Source: Streptococcus sobrinus DSM 20742 = ATCC 33478
GTDB lineage: Bacteria; Bacillota; Bacilli; Lactobacillales; Streptococcaceae
Assembly: GCF_000686605.1 (NCBI RefSeq)
Contig: NZ_KK365991.1
Span: 20,614-84,613, forward strand
Reading direction: 5' to 3'
DNA: 64,000 nt
Under the pieces are notes generated by a model. The model was given only the letters and a program-made list of their open reading frames with translations, did no database searches and was not told where the DNA came from. Positions within the stretch are counted from its first letter, which is position 1, and the number at the start of each line of letters is the position of its first letter. The translations under genes and the position numbers were made by a program. This document shows positions 1 to 10,870 of this stretch, piece by piece.

Positions 1-1
1 T

Positions 2-115
2 CATAGAGATTTGGTCTTTGGGGCCCAATTTCACCCAGAGAAATCCGGTCAGGTTGGCTTGGGTATCTTACAAGCATTTTCGGAGGTTGTTTATGCAAAT
101 TCTACCCGCCATTGA
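2..115 (+). CDS. hisH: HisH C-terminus (partial, runs off window start)
   Basis: The frame from base 2 to the TGA at 113-115 encodes 37 residues containing [10 protein letters not shown] and GLGILQAF. These are typical of the C-terminus of imidazole glycerol phosphate synthase glutaminase (HisH), where the His and Glu of FHPEKS are part of the Cys-His-Glu triad. HisH supplies ammonia to HisF. The gene overlaps hisA by 23 bases, which fits a his operon with tight translational coupling. Only the tail is in the window. Confidence 0.9.
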   Translation, partial: HRDLVFGAQFHPEKSGQVGLGILQAFSEVVYANSTRH

Positions 116-812
116 TATAAAGAATGGTCAAGCCGTCCGCCTTTTTAAAGGGGATTTTGCCCAGCAGACGGTGGTCAATCCCGATGTTCTTGGCCAGGCT
201 CGACTTTTCAAGGAAGCTGGCATCCGCTTTATCCATGTGGTAGATTTGGATGGTGCCTTGGAGGGCAAGGCCAGCAATCGTGACCTGATCGCCCAGATAA
301 AAGAGACTACTGGTCTGGGTGTCGAGGTCGGGGGTGGCATTCGCACTCTGGAACAGATTGAGGATTATTTGGAAGTAGGCATTGACCGTGTGATTATCGG
401 GTCCATGGCAGTTAAGAGTCCCGATTTCGTCCAAGCTGCTTTGGAAAAATTTGGAGCAGACCGCATTGTCGTTGGGATTGATGCCAAGTCAGGCTTGGTG
501 GCCACCGAAGGTTGGTTGGAAACCAGCCAGGTCAACTATCTGGACCTAGCTCTGGCCATGGAAAAAATCGGCGTTAGACTCTTTGTTTATACCGATGTTG
601 ATCGGGATGGTACTCTAGCTGGTCCCAATCTCCAGCACTATCAAGCCCTGATGACCAAGTTGACATCAGCCCAAGTTATTGCCTCTGGTGGCATTGCCCA
701 GCTCTCGGATTTGGAGGAGCTGGCCAAGATTGGTCTGCCAGCTGCCATCGTTGGTAAGGCCTACTACAGTGGCAATATTAGCCTAGCCGAGCTCAAAGCT
801 TTCGGAGGTTAG
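93..812 (+). CDS. hisA: ProFAR isomerase HisA
   Basis: 239-residue (beta/alpha)8 barrel enzyme converting ProFAR to PRFAR in histidine synthesis. Visible signatures are [17 protein letters not shown] at the N-terminus with catalytic Asp8, VGGGIRT and YTDVDRDGT with the second catalytic Asp, and ASGGIAQL near the end. The start at 93 is chosen because CGGAGG lies 6 bases upstream and homologues begin with MxILPAIDI; the frame stays open 25 codons further upstream but that stretch is hisH. It overlaps hisH by 23 bases and hisF follows after 2 bases. Confidence 0.97.
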   Translation: MQILPAIDIKNGQAVRLFKGDFAQQTVVNPDVLGQARLFKEAGIRFIHVVDLDGALEGKASNRDLIAQIKETTGLGVEVGGGIRTLEQIEDYLEVGIDRVIIGSMAVKSPDFVQAALEKFGADRIVVGIDAKSGLVATEGWLETSQVNYLDLALAMEKIGVRLFVYTDVDRDGTLAGPNLQHYQALMTKLTSAQVIASGGIAQLSDLEELAKIGLPAAIVGKAYYSGNISLAELKAFGG

Positions 813-814
813 CT

Positions 815-1573
815 ATGCTGAAAAAAAGAATTATTCCCTGTCTGGATGTCAAGGACGGGCGTGTGGTCAAAGGGGTCAATTTTGTCAATCTGACCGATGT
901 CGGTGATCCCGTGGACTCAGCCCAGGCCTATTATCAGGCTGGCTGTGATGAGCTGGTCTTTCTGGACATTACGGCCACTCATGAAAAACGCGATACGACC
1001 GTGGAAATGGTCAAGCGGGTGGCAGATCAGGTCTTTATCCCCTTTACGGTCGGTGGTGGCATTCGCTCAGTTGAGGACATGAACCGCATGCTCAAGGCGG
1101 GTGCCGACAAGGTGGCGGTCAATTCCTCTGCTCTAGCTAATCCCCAGCTGATTAAGGCCTGTTCCCAGAAATTCGGCAGTCAGTGCGTGGTCCTAGCTGT
1201 TGATGCCAAGAAGCAGGAAGACGGCAACTGGCATGTCTACGTGGCTGGGGGTCGCAAGGATACTGGCCGTGACTTGTTGGATTGGGTTCAGGAGGCCGTG
1301 CAACTAGGAGCAGGCGAAATCCTTCTGACCTCTATGGATAAGGATGGTACCAAGTCGGGCTTTGATTTGTCCATGCTGAATGCTGTAGCTAACCTAGTCA
1401 ATGTTCCCATTATTGCCTCAGGTGGTGCTGGGTCTGTAGCTGATATGGTTCAGGTTTTTGAGGAAACCCCTGCAACGGGAGCCTTGGCTGCCTCCATCTT
1501 CCACTATGGGGAAATTTCTATTGCGGAGACCAAGGAAGTCATGGCTCAAGCTGGATTGGAGGTCAGACTATGA
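815..1573 (+). CDS. hisF: Imidazole glycerol phosphate synthase subunit HisF
   Basis: 252-residue barrel partner of HisH, making imidazole glycerol phosphate and AICAR from PRFAR and ammonia. It shows [17 protein letters not shown] with catalytic Asp11, [23 protein letters not shown] with the second catalytic Asp (about residue 176-178), and IIASGGAGS. Length is standard. CGGAGG sits 7 bases before the ATG and lies inside the end of hisA. The stop overlaps the hisI start in ATGA, so coupling is likely. Confidence 0.97.
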   Translation: MLKKRIIPCLDVKDGRVVKGVNFVNLTDVGDPVDSAQAYYQAGCDELVFLDITATHEKRDTTVEMVKRVADQVFIPFTVGGGIRSVEDMNRMLKAGADKVAVNSSALANPQLIKACSQKFGSQCVVLAVDAKKQEDGNWHVYVAGGRKDTGRDLLDWVQEAVQLGAGEILLTSMDKDGTKSGFDLSMLNAVANLVNVPIIASGGAGSVADMVQVFEETPATGALAASIFHYGEISIAETKEVMAQAGLEVRL

Positions 1574-1890
1574 CAGAAATCAAGCTGGATTTTGCCAAGC
1601 AAGGCGGGCTCATTCCCGTCATTGTGACCGATTACCAAACAGGGCAAGTTCTCATGTTGGCTTATATGAACCAGGAGAGCTATGACCTGACCCTGAAAAC
1701 CAAAGAAATGCACTATTGGAGTCGCTCCCGTCAGGAAATCTGGCACAAGGGCGAGACCAGTGGTCATTTCCAAAAGGTCAAGTCTATCAAGACCGACTGT
1801 GATTGCGATACGCTCCTAGTAGCCGTTGAGCAAATCGGTGCCGCCTGTCATACCGGTGCCTATTCTTGCTTTTTTAATGATATTTTATAA
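1570..1890 (+). CDS. hisI: Phosphoribosyl-AMP cyclohydrolase HisI
   Basis: 106-residue enzyme opening the purine ring of phosphoribosyl-AMP. The metal-binding part is visible as [11 protein letters not shown] (two Cys) and [11 protein letters not shown] (third Cys and His); [19 protein letters not shown] is the substrate-binding region. It is the monofunctional form, since hisE is a separate gene 116 bases downstream. It overlaps the hisF stop by 4 bases. Confidence 0.96.
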   Translation: MTEIKLDFAKQGGLIPVIVTDYQTGQVLMLAYMNQESYDLTLKTKEMHYWSRSRQEIWHKGETSGHFQKVKSIKTDCDCDTLLVAVEQIGAACHTGAYSCFFNDIL

Positions 1891-2006
1891 AGTCACAAAT
1901 TCCATTAATGGTGTCCAGCAGAAATTCTTAGGCCCATGCTTAGCATTTTTATCAACTTTGGTAGGGTCTACTTATTAGGACAGCTATATTTCATAAGGAG
2001 GAAGCT

Positions 2007-2321
2007 ATGTTAGAAACACTTTACCAAGAAGCTCAGGACCGCAAGGCCAATCCCAAGGAAGGCTCCTATACCAATTATCTCTTTGACAAGGGGCTGGACA
2101 AGATTCTCAAGAAGGTTGGAGAAGAAGCAACCGAAGTTGTCATCGCCGCCAAGAATGGAAATAAGGAAGAAATCGCCAACGAAACAGCTGACCTCCTCTA
2201 TCACCTAGCTGTCACCCTAGTCGAAACAGGTCTGTCCTTGGCGGATGTCGAAGTAGTCCTTCAAGCCCGCCAGGGAAGACAATCCCGCATTCATGACCGC
2301 CCAGAAATTACGGACTACTAA
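2007..2321 (+). CDS. hisE: Phosphoribosyl-ATP pyrophosphatase HisE
   Basis: 104-residue MazG-like pyrophosphatase that hydrolyses PR-ATP to PR-AMP. Conserved acidic metal ligands appear in KVGEEATEVVIAAK (EExxE) and NETADLLYHL (ExxD). AAGGAGG at about 1996-2002 is a strong ribosome binding site. The 116-base gap after hisI holds no recognisable gene or obvious terminator. This is the usual last gene of streptococcal his operons. Confidence 0.96.
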   Translation: MLETLYQEAQDRKANPKEGSYTNYLFDKGLDKILKKVGEEATEVVIAAKNGNKEEIANETADLLYHLAVTLVETGLSLADVEVVLQARQGRQSRIHDRPEITDY

Positions 2322-2459
2322 GGTTGGAGAAGTAGCTTTAAGATTCTAGCCTGAGCTAATGAGAGACTTCACCAAAAATAATTAAGATTTCTGAAAGCTA
2401 TAAGGTTTACCATAAAAATAAAATCGGATTGAGCAGCTGAGCTGAAAAAGCTTTGCGTC

Positions 2460-3107
2460 ATGTCAAGTCTAAATTTGAGAAGAAATCTTATGTTAGTCAT
2501 CAATCAATTACTCAGTGCTTTCTTGCAACTAGGTCTAGTTATCCTGCTTTCCTTAGTTTGGTATTTCATTCGCCAGCACAAAATTCAGGGCTATTTTTCT
2601 TGGCTGGGACTAAAATCAAGCAAGTCCCTGCCCTGGAAACCCATGCTAGGGATTTTTCTAGCCTATTTTCTACTAGCTTTTCTACCCTACCTTTGGTTCT
2701 ACCAAACTGGAAGCCTCCAGCTTTCTGATTTTCGAGCGCAGGTCTTTCATCAGTTGGGATGGTCCTGGCAAACGGTACTGGTCATCCTTGTCTGGTCAGT
2801 CTTTCAGACTTCCCTTAGCGAAGAAATCTTCTTTCGAGGCTTTCTCGGTAAAAGACTGATGGCCAGGCTCGGCTTTGTCAAGGGCAATAGTCTTCAAGCC
2901 TTGCTCTTCGGTAGCCTTCATACCTTGGCATTGGCCAAGTACAATCTTTTAGCAGCCTTTCTGGTCTTTCTTTTGACAGCTGGTATGGCCTACGCTTTGG
3001 GCTGGTTGATGGCTAAGAAGGCAGATGGGAGTATTATCTATGGTTGGCTCATTCATGCTCTGACTAATTTTTTCTCAAGTTTTCTGCTTCTAAGTCTTCT
3101 TTTTTAG
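2460..3107 (+). CDS. CPBP family intramembrane protease-like protein
   Basis: Up to 215 residues with about six hydrophobic segments. The CPBP (Abi/Rce1-like) motifs are present in order: SEEIFFRGFLGKRL (EExxxR), a His in GSLHTLAL, and HALTNF near the C-terminus. Family members are membrane glutamyl proteases, some involved in bacteriocin self-immunity; the substrate here is unknown. The start is uncertain: ATG 2460 has no clear ribosome binding site, and ATG 2490 (residue 11) is an alternative. Confidence 0.8.
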   Translation: MSSLNLRRNLMLVINQLLSAFLQLGLVILLSLVWYFIRQHKIQGYFSWLGLKSSKSLPWKPMLGIFLAYFLLAFLPYLWFYQTGSLQLSDFRAQVFHQLGWSWQTVLVILVWSVFQTSLSEEIFFRGFLGKRLMARLGFVKGNSLQALLFGSLHTLALAKYNLLAAFLVFLLTAGMAYALGWLMAKKADGSIIYGWLIHALTNFFSSFLLLSLLF

Positions 3108-3233
3108 AAGGAGCTTAAGCTTGAAGACCGATTTTGGGCTAGAATTAGGGAGCTCCATAAATCCTTAGACCCTAAGAGCTAGAAATAAGAGCAAAGACCC
3201 TCTAGGATGTACAATGTCATTAAGCTAAGTGTT

Positions 3234-3268
3234 CCCCTACCATCAATTTATATGGTAGGGGTCTTTTT
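3234..3268 (+). terminator. Rho-independent terminator
   Basis: Ten-base stem CCCCTACCAT / ATGGTAGGGG (3234-3243 / 3252-3261) followed by TCTTTTTT. It lies 127 bases after the CPBP gene and probably ends its transcript. Confidence 0.85.
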
Positions 3269-3310
3269 TGATTTGTTTCACTTTTGTAGAGGGGTCAGTT
3301 TTTTGACGAT

Positions 3311-3346
3311 AAAAAATAAGCTGAGACTTTCAATCTCAGCTTATTT
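3311..3346 (-). terminator. Terminator of ltaS
   Basis: Thirteen-base inverted repeat (arms 3314-3326 and 3334-3346) that on the minus strand is followed by a T run (the A6 at 3311-3316). It sits 26 bases past the ltaS stop. Confidence 0.85.
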
Positions 3347-3371
3347 GTATTCTATCTGCTTTCTTCCAGAC

Positions 3372-5525
3372 CTACTTGGAGCTGGATGAGGAGGAATCAG
3401 AGCTACCGTGGATTTCTTCATAGGACTTGGCCTGATAGAGATCCTCTGTTGATTGGTCTCCTTTTTTGTGGTAGAGACTGGTTGACTTATCACCCTTGTT
3501 CTTACTGATTTTTTCCATCTGCTTCAGGGCGCCGTTGTAATTGTACTGGCTGGAATCTGTCTTGCTTAGGCCTGGAATGGTAGCAAACCTGAGTAGGTCT
3601 CCTGTTTGAATGGCATCACTATTAGACAGTTGAGCAGCTGCCGCATCCTTGAGCTTATCAAGGTCAGCCTTGGTTTGGGCATTTGGTGCTGTAATTTCTT
3701 GACCAGTTTGGGTGTAATAAACCTTGCCACCATAGCTAGTATAGGTTGGACTAATGAAGTAACCAGAAGTCCGCAGGGGCACTAGATTATCATTTTGTGG
3801 TGACAGTAGGTCTTGTCCCATTTGTAGGTAACCCTTGGTATCAATTCCGAGGAGGTGCAGCAGGGTTGGTAGGGAGTCAATTTCACCCCCATAGGTATCG
3901 CTGATAAAGCCATCGGTATAGCCCGGAATATTGATGATATAAGGGACTTTCTGCATCATGGCATTGTCGTAATCAGACCAGGTCTCGGCATCTTTGCCCA
4001 GAAGCGGAGCCAAACTCGTGTTGCGGTCATTAGAGATACCGTAGTGGTCACCGTAAAGGACGATGATAGACTTGTCGTAGAGGCCGGTAGCCTTAAGATA
4101 ATCAAAGAAGGATTTGAGGGCCGAATCCAGGTAGTTGGCAGTTGCGAAATAGCCGTTAACCGTATCGTCCTTGGTATCAGCTAGAGGGAAACCAAGTTCC
4201 TTCTTGTCGCCATTGAGACTGGTGTAGGGGTAGTGGTTGGAAACTGTGATGAACTTAGCGTAGAAAGGTTGCTGCATTTGTTCTAGATACTTGATAGAGT
4301 CTTTGAATAGGTACTTATCATTGAGCCCATACTGGAAGGAGTTGGAATCATCTTGCTTTTCGAAGTAGGTAGAGTCGAAGAAGTAGTTGTAACCCCATTG
4401 TTTATAGGTATTATTGCGGTTCCAGAAACTTCCGGTATTACCGTGAAAGACGGCACTGGTGTAGCCACCCTTTTGGGCGAGGATGGAAGGTGTCGCATAG
4501 GCGGTATTATCACCACCGTAGTTAACCATGTAGGAACCGTTATTAAGACCATAGAGGGAGTTTTCCATCATGGTCTCGGCGTCCGAGGTCTTCCCATTTT
4601 TTACTTGGTTAAAGAAATTAGAGAAGGCGATAGAGGACTTGGAGTGATAGAGGGAATTTAGGAAAGGCGTAACTTCGTATTCCTTGTCATCTGATTTTAG
4701 CTTGTAATCGAGGAGGAATTGTTGGAAACTCTCAAGGTGAATGACGATGACATTACGGCCTTTAGCGATACCAAAGTATTTGCTGTTAGGGGCGGCGTAA
4801 TTCTTTTTGACATAGGCATCAACCTTCTTGAGGTCACCAGCAGTTGCCGCGCTTCTTTCTCGGTGGGCCTGATAGGTTTGATTAGCGCTATAGGTCATAA
4901 AGGCTGGAAGTCCAATCCCTCTGACCACGTAATAGTTGGCAAATCCCCGAGTCAATAATTGGGGACGAATCGTTTCAGCCGCGAAGAGATTGGCCGAAAA
5001 GAGAAGGACTGACAGAGCAGTGACGGCAAAGCTAGCCCGTTTATTGAAGGGGCGCTTATCCGATTTCATCTTCTTGAAGAAGAGCAGAGGGATAAAGACC
5101 AGTAAATCAATCAGGAAGAAGAGGTCGGTAAGCTCAACCAAGTTACCTGCCGTATCTCCTAAACCAGCTGCCGACTTAGAACTAGCCATCAGCGTGTTTA
5201 CGGTGATAAAATCAGTAAATTCCCTAAAATAAATAGCATTGCTGATAATCAGGATATTCAGAATCAAATAGATGAGAATTTCTAGGGGATAAAAAATCTT
5301 GCTCTTCTTGAAATAAAGCGGTAGCCCCAAAAGCAGGAGCCCTAGCGGTAGGGGATTGAAAATGGCAACAATTGTCTGAGAAGTGTTTTCTAAGTCTAAA
5401 TTGAAATCAATATTGTAAGCCCAGAGGGACTTAATCCAATAAAAGAAGAGAAGGACTAACACAAAACCTAAACGTGTGTTGATTATTTTGCCCATTTTCT
5501 TTAAAGGGCTTAAATACTTTTTCAT
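3372..5525 (-). CDS. ltaS: Lipoteichoic acid synthase LtaS family
   Basis: 717 residues. The N-terminal ~200 residues contain five hydrophobic membrane segments; the rest is an extracellular sulfatase-fold domain. The catalytic Thr is visible in NGKTSDAETMMENS and metal-binding residues in VIHLESFQ, YGDHYG and SNHYPY. LtaS adds glycerol phosphate from phosphatidylglycerol to the lipoteichoic acid chain at the outer membrane face. The C-terminus ends in a Ser-rich tail (about ten Ser in the last 14 residues), which is unusual low complexity. GAGGATA precedes the ATG. It is divergent from the methyltransferase gene at 5643. Confidence 0.93.
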   Translation of the reverse strand: MKKYLSPLKKMGKIINTRLGFVLVLLFFYWIKSLWAYNIDFNLDLENTSQTIVAIFNPLPLGLLLLGLPLYFKKSKIFYPLEILIYLILNILIISNAIYFREFTDFITVNTLMASSKSAAGLGDTAGNLVELTDLFFLIDLLVFIPLLFFKKMKSDKRPFNKRASFAVTALSVLLFSANLFAAETIRPQLLTRGFANYYVVRGIGLPAFMTYSANQTYQAHRERSAATAGDLKKVDAYVKKNYAAPNSKYFGIAKGRNVIVIHLESFQQFLLDYKLKSDDKEYEVTPFLNSLYHSKSSIAFSNFFNQVKNGKTSDAETMMENSLYGLNNGSYMVNYGGDNTAYATPSILAQKGGYTSAVFHGNTGSFWNRNNTYKQWGYNYFFDSTYFEKQDDSNSFQYGLNDKYLFKDSIKYLEQMQQPFYAKFITVSNHYPYTSLNGDKKELGFPLADTKDDTVNGYFATANYLDSALKSFFDYLKATGLYDKSIIVLYGDHYGISNDRNTSLAPLLGKDAETWSDYDNAMMQKVPYIINIPGYTDGFISDTYGGEIDSLPTLLHLLGIDTKGYLQMGQDLLSPQNDNLVPLRTSGYFISPTYTSYGGKVYYTQTGQEITAPNAQTKADLDKLKDAAAAQLSNSDAIQTGDLLRFATIPGLSKTDSSQYNYNGALKQMEKISKNKGDKSTSLYHKKGDQSTEDLYQAKSYEEIHGSSDSSSSSSK

Positions 5526-5626
5526 TCCATATCCTCGTTAATTTTAATTTCAGAAAAAATCTAATTTACATTATACCACAAAATAAAAGTTGAATAGGAA
5601 ACGAGGTAGAAAGTTTCCTTACTTTT

Positions 5627-5635
5627 TGGTACAAT
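5627..5635 (+). promoter_or_regulatory. Extended -10 promoter, leaderless start
   Basis: TGGTACAAT matches an extended -10 (TGn plus TACAAT at 5630-5635). Seven bases later is the ATG at 5643, so the predicted transcription start is at or within two bases of the start codon. No ribosome binding site exists between them. Confidence 0.65.
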
Positions 5636-5642
5636 GTTTAGT

Positions 5643-6803
5643 ATGAATAAGCTTATTGTGGATGCCTTGGTTGAAAAGAAAATCAATCGTGGAATTCAAC
5701 TCCTTCAGGGACAGGATTTTAATGATTTTTCGATGTCAGACCAAGTGCTTGGTCTCTATAATGCCAAGCAAAAATTTCTGGGGACAGCCTACCTTTCCAA
5801 GCAAAATAAGGGAATCGGTTGGCTAGTCTCACGAAAGAGCGTCCAATTAGATAAGCCTTTCTTTATCGATCTTTTTGAAAAAGCCAGAGTCAAGCGCCAA
5901 ACCTATGAAAATGATGACCTGACTACAGCCTATCGTCTCTTTAATCAGGATGGCGATGGCTTAGGAGGGCTGACCATTGACCGTTACGGTGATTATGCTC
6001 TCTTTTCATGGTACAATGCCTACATCTATAGTTTGAAAGATAGCATCGTGGCAGCCTTCCGCCTAGTTTATCCAGAGCTTGGCGGTGGCTATGAGAAAAT
6101 CCGTTTTAAGGGTCTGGACTACCAGTCTGCCCACCTCTATGGTCAGGAAGCACCTGAGACCTTTACGATTTTAGAAAATGGGGTCAGCTACAGCGTTTTT
6201 CTCAACGATGGCTTAATGACAGGGATTTTTCTGGATCAGCATGAGGTCAGAGCCAGTCTTATCGATGGCTTAGCCATGGGGAAAACAGTTCTCAACACCT
6301 TTTCCTACACGGCGGCTTTTTCCCTAGCAGCTGCCATGGGAGGAGCTTTTGAGACGACTTCGGTCGATTTAGCTAAGCGCTCTCGGGAGCTGTCTCAGGC
6401 TCATTTTCTTGCCAATGGCTTAAGTATGGACCAACACAAGTTGATTGTTATGGATGTTTTTGATTACTATAAGTATGCTAAGCGCAAGGGGCTGACCTAC
6501 GACCTGATCATCATTGATCCACCTAGCTTTGCCCGCAATAAGAAGCAGACCTTTTCAGTCGCCAAAGATTACCATAAGTTAGTTTCACAAGCTCTGGAAA
6601 TTATCAATCCTGGAGGTCATATCATCGCTTCGACCAATGCCTCCAATCTATCAGTTGGTCAGTTCAAAAAGCAATTGGAAAAAGGCTTTGCTGGCTACAA
6701 GCACCATTATCTGAATTTAAAGCAGTTGCCTGCTGATTTCGCAGTCAATCAAGCTGATCAAAGCAGTAATTATTTGAAAGTATATACAATAAAGGTAGAG
6801 TAG
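5643..6803 (+). CDS. RlmI/RlmK-like class I SAM-dependent rRNA methyltransferase
   Basis: 386 residues from ATG 5643. An N-terminal PUA-like region (about 1-75) is followed by an RlmI-type domain: [51 protein letters not shown] (SAM motif I) and [12 protein letters not shown] (DPPSF, the cytosine-C5 methyltransferase-like motif IV). The family methylates a 23S rRNA cytosine; the exact site cannot be told from sequence. ATG 5634 is in frame but lies within the -10 box, so 5643 is preferred. aroD follows after 7 bases, so it may lead the aro operon transcript. Confidence 0.88.
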   Translation: MNKLIVDALVEKKINRGIQLLQGQDFNDFSMSDQVLGLYNAKQKFLGTAYLSKQNKGIGWLVSRKSVQLDKPFFIDLFEKARVKRQTYENDDLTTAYRLFNQDGDGLGGLTIDRYGDYALFSWYNAYIYSLKDSIVAAFRLVYPELGGGYEKIRFKGLDYQSAHLYGQEAPETFTILENGVSYSVFLNDGLMTGIFLDQHEVRASLIDGLAMGKTVLNTFSYTAAFSLAAAMGGAFETTSVDLAKRSRELSQAHFLANGLSMDQHKLIVMDVFDYYKYAKRKGLTYDLIIIDPPSFARNKKQTFSVAKDYHKLVSQALEIINPGGHIIASTNASNLSVGQFKKQLEKGFAGYKHHYLNLKQLPADFAVNQADQSSNYLKVYTIKVE

Positions 6804-6810
6804 TAATAAT

Positions 6811-7488
6811 ATGAAAATAGTAGTTCCCGTAATGCCCCGTTCCCTTGACGAGGTCAATCAGCTTGATGTAGCTAAATACGACCATGCCGATATCATTGAA
6901 TGGCGGGCAGACTTTTTGCCTAAGGATGACATTATCAATGTAGCACCAGCCATCTTTGAAAAATTTCCAGGTCGAGAAATCATCTTTACCCTGCGAACCC
7001 AATCGGAAGGTGGTCAGATTTCTTTGTCTGATGAGGAATATGTCAGCTTGATTAAGGAGGTTTCCTCCCTCTATCACCCTGACTATATTGATTTTGAGTA
7101 CTATTCTCATCAGGATATTTTTTCACAAATGTTGGACTTCCCAAATCTGATTTTGTCCTATCATAATTTTGAGGAAACCCCAGATAACCTCATGGGTATC
7201 CTGTCTGAGTTGACAACTCTGACTCCTCGGGTAGTTAAGGTGGCTGTTATGCCTCAGTCTGAACAAGATGTCTTGGACCTAATGAATTTCACCAGAGGTT
7301 TTAAGGTTCTCAATCCTGAACAGGATTATGTGACCATGGCTATGGGCAAACTAGGTCAGGTTTCTCGTCTAGCCAGCGATTTGATGGGCTCGTCTTGGAC
7401 CTTTGCCAGTGTCGATGAAGGAAGTGCACCAGGCCAAATCGGTTTGGCAGATATGTTTAAAGTAAGGGAGATTCTTGATGCAGATTGA
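6811..7488 (+). CDS. aroD: Type I 3-dehydroquinate dehydratase AroD
   Basis: 225 residues. This shikimate-pathway step dehydrates 3-dehydroquinate through a Schiff base. The Lys is in RVVKVAVMP, the catalytic His in [10 protein letters not shown], and the substrate-binding Arg in EWRADF. The gene begins 7 bases after the methyltransferase and its end overlaps aroE by 11 bases, as in other streptococcal aro operons. Confidence 0.96.
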   Translation: MKIVVPVMPRSLDEVNQLDVAKYDHADIIEWRADFLPKDDIINVAPAIFEKFPGREIIFTLRTQSEGGQISLSDEEYVSLIKEVSSLYHPDYIDFEYYSHQDIFSQMLDFPNLILSYHNFEETPDNLMGILSELTTLTPRVVKVAVMPQSEQDVLDLMNFTRGFKVLNPEQDYVTMAMGKLGQVSRLASDLMGSSWTFASVDEGSAPGQIGLADMFKVREILDAD

Positions 7489-8344
7489 TGGACACACACG
7501 CATGGCCGCAGTTGTTGCTCGACCAATTAGACATTCGATTTCACCTTTTATTCATAACTATGCCTTTGATGCTAGTGGTATCAACGGCGTTTATGTCGCT
7601 TGGGACATTCCTGAAGAGGACTTGCAAGAGTCTGTCCAAAATGTTCGTCGTTACGATATGTTTGGGATTAACCTATCTATGCCTTACAAGCAGGTGGTAA
7701 TCCCTTTTTTGGATGAATTGAACCAGGCTGCCCAACTGATTGGAGCAGTCAATACGGTTGTCAATCGTCAAGGACAGTTGATTGGCTACAATACCGATGG
7801 CTATGGCTTTTTTAAGGCATTGGAAAAAGATGACGGTTTCACGGTCAAAGATAAGATCATGACAATTCTCGGCGGCGGTGGGGCAGCCACCTCGCTTATT
7901 GTTCAGGCGGCCCTCAATGGTGCCAAGAAGATTAATATCTTTAACCAGACCCAATTTTTGGAAGAAACCAAGGCCAAGGCTGAAAAATATGCTGCAGCAA
8001 CCGGTGTTGAGCTAGAGGTCTTCCCTGTTGAAGACCAAGCTCTGATTCAAGAAAAAATCTTGGAAAGTGATTTACTGGTCAATGCGACCAGCGTTGGTAT
8101 GGATGGTCAGTCCATGGTCATTGCTAACAATACAGTTTTGCCAGCAGGTTTAAGAGTGGCTGATGTCATTTACCAACCCTTTGAAACACCTTTCCTCAGC
8201 TATGCAAGAAGCAAGGGACTCAAGGCTAGTAACGGGCTTGGCATGCTGCTCTATCAAGCAGCTAAAGCCTTTGAACTTTGGACCGACCAATCTATGCCAA
8301 CCGATCAGATTTGGCAAGAGCTGGAAAAACGTTACGACGTCTAA
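7478..8344 (+). CDS. aroE: Shikimate dehydrogenase AroE
   Basis: 288 residues. It reduces 3-dehydroshikimate with NADPH. Substrate-binding SxS is seen in RHSISP, catalytic Lys and Asp in NLSMPYKQ and NTDGYGF, and the nucleotide loop in LGGGGAAT. The ATG at 7478 is chosen; AAGGGAG at 7463-7469 gives good spacing. A TTG one codon upstream is also possible. It overlaps the end of aroD. Confidence 0.95.
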   Translation: MQIDGHTRMAAVVARPIRHSISPFIHNYAFDASGINGVYVAWDIPEEDLQESVQNVRRYDMFGINLSMPYKQVVIPFLDELNQAAQLIGAVNTVVNRQGQLIGYNTDGYGFFKALEKDDGFTVKDKIMTILGGGGAATSLIVQAALNGAKKINIFNQTQFLEETKAKAEKYAAATGVELEVFPVEDQALIQEKILESDLLVNATSVGMDGQSMVIANNTVLPAGLRVADVIYQPFETPFLSYARSKGLKASNGLGMLLYQAAKAFELWTDQSMPTDQIWQELEKRYDV

Positions 8345-8508
8345 GCGATAAGCTTTGGTATGCCAGCTATTATTGATAAGATATTATTGGTATCGAAATC
8401 GCTTGAACTAGTTTTTCTAGTCTTTGCAGGCCCAGAAAGGCTAGAGATTTCTAAAAAGTTTGATAGATCCCTGATAAGTTTTTGCCAAATGGAACAAAAG
8501 GAGGCAGT

Positions 8509-9576
8509 ATGAAATTACGTGTCGATTTGAGTTACAATCCCTACGACTTAGTCATTGAAAAGGGATGTCTGAGCAAGGTCGGAGACTGGGCAGCTGGTCT
8601 TTGGAAACCGCAGAAAGTCACCCTTATCACTGATAACCATGTTGCCAGCCTCTATGCTGAAAAAGTCAAGCTGAGACTGGAAGCCGCAGGGTTTGAGGTT
8701 CACGTTTTTGATTTTCTTGAAGGTGAAGCCAGCAAGACTCTAATCACAGCCAACAAGGCCTTTGAATTTATGATTAAGGTCGGTATGACTCGCAGTGACG
8801 GCGTTATCGGCCTTGGCGGCGGTGTTGTCGGAGATTTGGCTGGTTTTGTTGCCTCTACCTATATGCGGGGGATCCATTTTCTACAAATTCCGACAAGTCT
8901 GACAGCCCAAGTTGACTCCTCCATTGGAGGAAAGACAGGGGTCAACACTCCTTGGGCTAAAAATATTGTCGGTACTTTCGCCCAACCTGACGGTGTTCTG
9001 ATTGACCCAGATACTCTAGAAACCCTGGGAAGTCGTGAATTGGTTGAAGGCATGGGTGAGGTCATTAAGTATGGCCTGATTTCAGACCTGGATCTCTGGC
9101 AGGAATTGCAGTCTATGTCTGGCACAAGAACAGCTATTCTTGAGCATGCTGAATCCATTATCTACCATTCTTGCAATGTCAAACGTAAGATTGTCGTGGA
9201 AGATGAATTTGAAGGTGGCATCCGCATGCACCTTAACTTCGGCCACACCATCGGCCATGCCATTGAGCAAACGGCTGGCTACGGCAAGGTCATGCACGGC
9301 GAGGCAGTCGCTATCGGTATGGTTCAGATTGCCAAAGTAGCAGAAAGAAAAGGCCTTATGCCTGCAGGCCTTTCCCAAGAAATTGCTGATATCTGTGCTA
9401 AATTTAGCCTGCCAACTGATTTTGAGCCTTGGGATGTCGAGAAGCTCCACGCAGCTCTCAGTCATGATAAGAAGGCTCGAGGCAAGGATATTAAAATTGT
9501 TCTGGTGCCTGAACTTGGCCAAGCGACTATCAAGCAAATTCCTTTGACAGAAATGAAAGACTATTTGGTGAAATAG
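8509..9576 (+). CDS. aroB: 3-dehydroquinate synthase AroB
   Basis: 355 residues. It converts DAHP to 3-dehydroquinate using NAD and Zn. NAD-binding [16 protein letters not shown], and metal ligands in GEVIKYG (Glu), [12 protein letters not shown] (His) and [10 protein letters not shown] (His) are visible. AAAGGAGG at 8497-8504 fixes the start at 8509; nine more in-frame codons upstream would include that ribosome binding site. The 164-base gap after aroE has no clear gene. aroC starts directly at its stop. Confidence 0.96.
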   Translation: MKLRVDLSYNPYDLVIEKGCLSKVGDWAAGLWKPQKVTLITDNHVASLYAEKVKLRLEAAGFEVHVFDFLEGEASKTLITANKAFEFMIKVGMTRSDGVIGLGGGVVGDLAGFVASTYMRGIHFLQIPTSLTAQVDSSIGGKTGVNTPWAKNIVGTFAQPDGVLIDPDTLETLGSRELVEGMGEVIKYGLISDLDLWQELQSMSGTRTAILEHAESIIYHSCNVKRKIVVEDEFEGGIRMHLNFGHTIGHAIEQTAGYGKVMHGEAVAIGMVQIAKVAERKGLMPAGLSQEIADICAKFSLPTDFEPWDVEKLHAALSHDKKARGKDIKIVLVPELGQATIKQIPLTEMKDYLVK

Positions 9577-10743
9577 ATGAGATATTTAACAGCTGGTGAG
9601 TCACATGGTCCTCGTCTGACCGCCATTATTGAAGGGGTACCTGCGGGTCTCCCCCTGACAGCTGAAGACATCAATGGTGATTTAAAACGGCGCCAGGGTG
9701 GCTATGGCCGCGGTGGACGCATGAAGATTGAAAGTGACCAAGTTGTCTTTACGTCCGGTGTCCGCCACGGTAAGACAACAGGTGCTCCCATCACCATGGA
9801 TGTGGTCAATCGGGACCACCAGAAGTGGCTAGATATCATGTCCGCCGAAGATATTGAAGACCGGCTCAAGACCAAGCGGAAAATCACCCATCCCCGACCA
9901 GGTCATGCTGACTTGGTCGGGGGCATAAAGTATCGTTTTGAAGATTTGCGGAATTCCCTAGAGCGGTCCTCTGCCCGGGAAACCACTATGCGTGTGGCTA
10001 TCGGCGCTGTAGCCAAGCGAATTTTGGCCGAGTTGGATATTGAAATTGCCAACCATGTGGTTGTTTTTGGTGGCAAGGAAATTGATGTACCTGACGGCCT
10101 AAGTGTTGCTCAAATCAAGAATTTGGCTGCCAAGTCAGAAGTTTCTATTGTCAACCAAGAGCGGGAGCAAGAAATCAAGGACTATATTGACCAGATTAAA
10201 AAAGACGGCGACACCATCGGTGGCGTCATCGAGACTGTGGTTGGGGGCGTTCCTGCTGGCCTAGGCTCTTACGTTCAGTGGGACAGAAAGCTGGATGGCA
10301 AACTGTCACAAGCAGTCGTGTCTATTAATGCCTTTAAGGGTGTTGAATTTGGTCTGGGTTTCAAGGACGGCTATCTCAAGGGGAGTCAGGTCATGGATGA
10401 AATTCTCTGGAACCCGAAAGACGGCTATACCCGTAAGAGCAACAATCTAGGCGGTTTTGAAGGCGGTATGACCAACGGCCAACCCCTAGTCATCCGCGGA
10501 GTTATGAAACCTATTCCAACTCTCTATAAGCCTCTCATGTCTGTCGATATTGAAACCCATGAACCTTATAAGGCAACCGTTGAACGGTCTGATCCGACGG
10601 CCCTGCCAGCCGCAGGTGTGGTTATGGAAGCCGTGGTTGCGACCGTTATTGCCAATGAAATTCTTGAAACTTTCACTTCTGACAATCTCCAAGAATTAAA
10701 AGAAGCCCTGTCCCATCATCGGGACTTCGTTAAGAATTTCTAA
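9577..10743 (+). CDS. aroC: Chorismate synthase AroC
   Basis: 388 residues, the expected length. It eliminates phosphate from EPSP using reduced FMN. Family signatures are [11 protein letters not shown] (catalytic His), [23 protein letters not shown] and [21 protein letters not shown] begins at the base after the aroB stop, so translation is probably coupled. The gene is GC-richer than the cargo genes near 31 kb. Confidence 0.97.
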   Translation: MRYLTAGESHGPRLTAIIEGVPAGLPLTAEDINGDLKRRQGGYGRGGRMKIESDQVVFTSGVRHGKTTGAPITMDVVNRDHQKWLDIMSAEDIEDRLKTKRKITHPRPGHADLVGGIKYRFEDLRNSLERSSARETTMRVAIGAVAKRILAELDIEIANHVVVFGGKEIDVPDGLSVAQIKNLAAKSEVSIVNQEREQEIKDYIDQIKKDGDTIGGVIETVVGGVPAGLGSYVQWDRKLDGKLSQAVVSINAFKGVEFGLGFKDGYLKGSQVMDEILWNPKDGYTRKSNNLGGFEGGMTNGQPLVIRGVMKPIPTLYKPLMSVDIETHEPYKATVERSDPTALPAAGVVMEAVVATVIANEILETFTSDNLQELKEALSHHRDFVKNF

Positions 10744-10870
10744 CTGAGAAAATGAGTTCGGGGCAAAAGGCAAGAGTTGCTGACTTCCCAAACTTGCAAA
10801 ATTAAAGTGAGAATTGGTTGGCAGTTGCTAATTGATTGCTTCCACTTTTATTAGAAGCTTAGGAGCACTT

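Noticed and set aside
4353..4661. Open frames opposite ltaS
   Set aside because: Shadow frames of a strongly supported gene with no start signals.
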